Source: an uncultured Eubacterium sp. (GTDB taxonomy: Bacteria > Bacillota > Clostridia > Lachnospirales > Lachnospiraceae). From it: a stretch of 6,836 nucleotides of DNA. This document shows, piece after piece, positions 5,750 through 6,836 of this stretch. The DNA lies in contig CAJGDH010000100.1 of NCBI GenBank assembly GCA_904502145.1, positions 1 to 6,836 on the forward strand. The letters are read 5' to 3'. Within the stretch, counting starts at the first letter, position 1, and each line of letters opens with the position of its first letter. The translations under genes were made by a program, and so were the position numbers. The notes under the pieces were generated by a model. The model worked only from the letters and a program-made list of their open reading frames with translations, was not told the origin of the DNA and did not search any database.

Positions 5750-5765
5750 AAAAAGAAACTATACT
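5737..5765 (+). promoter_or_regulatory. Predicted murI promoter
   Basis: TTGATT (5737-5742, 4 of 6) and TATACT (5760-5765, 5 of 6) are spaced by 17 bases. Transcription would start near 5772, giving a short leader of about 24 bases to the ATG at 5796. This rules out initiation at the upstream in-frame ATG at 5718 for transcripts from this promoter. Confidence 0.7.
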
Positions 5766-5795
5766 ATGGAGAAAGAAATTGGTATGGAGGCAGTT

Positions 5796-6572
5796 ATGGC
5801 TAAGAATACAGACCCCGTTGCCGTGTTTGATTCAGGTATGGGAGGCATCAGCGTGCTCAAAGAGATGGCGAACCTGATGCCGGAGGAGGATTTTATCTAT
5901 CTCGGTGATTCAAAAAATGCACCCTATGGAACAAAAACCATGGATGAGGTACGTTCCCTTACTCTTTCCAACATTGCCCTTCTGCTGGATAAATATCACG
6001 CAAAGGCTGTTGCCGTTGCCTGCAACACAGCCACCAGTGCGGCGGTGAGGACCCTGCGCAAGATGTACCCCACCCTTCCCATCGTAGGGGTGGAGCCCGC
6101 CATCAAACCTGCCGTGGAGTCAGGTCCCCATCCCAGAGTCCTGGTGATGGCCACTCCCTATACCATTCATGGGGAGAAATTCCAAAGACTAAAGGAAGTG
6201 TATGAAGCTTCCTCCACCATATACCCCCTGCCCTGTCCCGGACTGATGGAGTTTGTGGAAAGAGGAGAACTTTACGGACCGGAGCTGGAGGATTTTCTCC
6301 ATAAACTGATGGATCCCTGGCTGGAGAAGGGAATCGACTGTATCGTTCTGGGCTGTACCCACTATCCCTTCGTGGCGGATACCATCCAGAAGATCGCCGG
6401 TGACGAAGTCACCCTCTTCGACGGAAGCCTGGGAACTGCCAGGGAGCTTCGCCGCAGGATCCGGGAGGCCGGTCTTGCCGGAGATCCTTCCCACAGGGGC
6501 AATGTCACTTTTTTAAACAGTACCGGTGATCCCGGGAGGATCCGCTTGTCCCGTTTTCTTTTTTACAGATAA
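5796..6572 (+). CDS. murI: Glutamate racemase
   Basis: Glutamate racemase converts L-glutamate to D-glutamate for the peptidoglycan stem peptide, by a cofactor-independent two-cysteine mechanism in the cytoplasm. From the ATG at 5796 the protein has 258 residues, close to the family norm. Hallmarks are FDSGMGG (11-17, with D12), YLGDSKNAPYG (35-45), VACNTATSAA (catalytic C76), VGVEPAIKPA (97-106) and VLGCTHYPF (catalytic C187, with H189). The start is chosen because GGAGG (5786-5790) is five bases upstream and MAKNTDPVAVFDSG gives the usual short N-terminus. A longer frame reaches back to an ATG at 5718, but that lies before the predicted promoter; an ATG at 5784 is less likely. It is divergent from the phosphoesterase operon and probably monocistronic, ending at a strong hairpin. 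Both catalytic cysteines are present, so it should be active. Confidence 0.96.
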   Translation: MAKNTDPVAVFDSGMGGISVLKEMANLMPEEDFIYLGDSKNAPYGTKTMDEVRSLTLSNIALLLDKYHAKAVAVACNTATSAAVRTLRKMYPTLPIVGVEPAIKPAVESGPHPRVLVMATPYTIHGEKFQRLKEVYEASSTIYPLPCPGLMEFVERGELYGPELEDFLHKLMDPWLEKGIDCIVLGCTHYPFVADTIQKIAGDEVTLFDGSLGTARELRRRIREAGLAGDPSHRGNVTFLNSTGDPGRIRLSRFLFYR

Positions 6573-6583
6573 CAAACAATATT

Positions 6584-6657
6584 AAAGGGGGCGTCGCAGT
6601 AACTCTCTCGCCCATTCGTGACTGAATGGGCGGATCGTAACTGCTGACGCCCTTTTT
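6584..6657 (+). terminator. Long hairpin terminator after murI
   Basis: A near-continuous fold of about 74 bases starts 12 bases after the murI stop codon. The outer stem pairs AAAGGGGGCGTC (6584-6595) with GACGCCC plus TTTTT (6646-6657), using two G-U pairs. After one bulged T, GCAGT (6596-6600) pairs with ACTGC (6640-6644). Across an internal loop, CGCCCATTC (6609-6617) pairs perfectly with GAATGGGCG (6624-6632) around the loop GTGACT. The T5 run at the end fits an intrinsic terminator. It is much longer than usual and might also be a small structured RNA or a palindromic repeat element. Confidence 0.75.
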
Positions 6658-6836
6658 GCGCGCATTTTTAGCAGGATCCATTGATCACGGCTATACTTAT
6701 GGCCAGTGCACTACTGAAAAAGCGCACTTGAACAAGCCCTCTGTTTTTGGCAAAAGGCATCTTTGGGTAACAATTATTCAAAGTATTCTATACTGTTATC
6801 ATATTATCATACACATAAAAGAGAGACAATTATCAA
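6658..6836. other. Intergenic tail with no supportable gene
   Basis: I find no convincing coding region here. The plus strand has an open frame without a good start codon and a 10-codon ATG frame (6704 area) without a ribosome binding site. An AT-rich stretch near the end holds TATACT (6789-6794) and a tandem copy of TTATCATA (6796-6803, 6804-6811). It could be the promoter region of a gene to the right, but no good -35 box is seen (TTGGGT at 6763 is 20 bases away). Confidence 0.4.

Noticed and set aside
6189..6494. A 101-residue minus-strand frame inside murI
   Set aside because: It is antisense to the catalytic part of glutamate racemase and has no family resemblance or ribosome binding site.
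6638..6836. An open plus-strand frame running to the window end (GYTYGQCTTEKAH region)
   Set aside because: It has no ATG and no ribosome binding site, starts within the terminator hairpin and becomes AT-rich noise; I recognise no protein family in it.

Overview
The window looks like a chromosomal housekeeping region from a low-to-moderate-GC Firmicute, most likely class Clostridia and plausibly Lachnospiraceae. The grounds are near-consensus SigA promoters with 17-bp spacers, strong AGGAGG-type ribosome binding sites, a PcrA-type helicase, a DUF1836 protein and a YerC/YecD-family TrpR-like regulator. The assignment rests on gene families and style, not on a database match. I see no transposase, phage gene, CRISPR array or toxin-antitoxin pair.

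Left part (1-890, all minus strand). A tRNA cluster is transcribed leftward in the order Gly(TCC), Arg(TCT), His(GTG), Gln(TTG), the last cut by the window edge. It is driven by a perfect TTGACA-N17-TATAAT promoter. To its right lies a small gene for a single-pass membrane protein with an extremely acidic tail, with its own promoter and a terminator-like hairpin.

Middle (888-4080). pcrA (minus) encodes a complete UvrD/PcrA superfamily 1 DNA helicase. A divergent promoter region separates it from a plus-strand DUF1836 gene. That gene's consensus promoter contains a perfect 21-bp palindrome spanning the spacer, the most striking regulatory signal in the window. The pcrA leader carries a 12-bp palindrome that resembles a degenerate LexA/SOS box. 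The DUF1836 gene ends at a bidirectional terminator.

Right part (4113-6836). Three minus-strand genes form a probable operon, in transcription order: a YfcE-like metallophosphoesterase, a YcdX-like PHP zinc phosphatase and the YerC-like regulator, with gaps of 26 and about 20 bases. It is divergent from murI (glutamate racemase, plus strand). The two transcription units share a compact intergenic region where the minus-strand -10 box abuts the murI -35 box inside a 7-bp inverted repeat. murI is followed by an unusually long terminator-like hairpin. The last 180 bases hold no gene I can support.

The genes cover translation (tRNAs), DNA repair and replication (PcrA), cell wall precursor supply (MurI) and several conserved but poorly understood regulators and phosphoesterases. 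No clear novel system is visible. The best leads are the palindromic operator, the acidic membrane protein next to pcrA, and the phosphoesterase-PHP-YerC operon.
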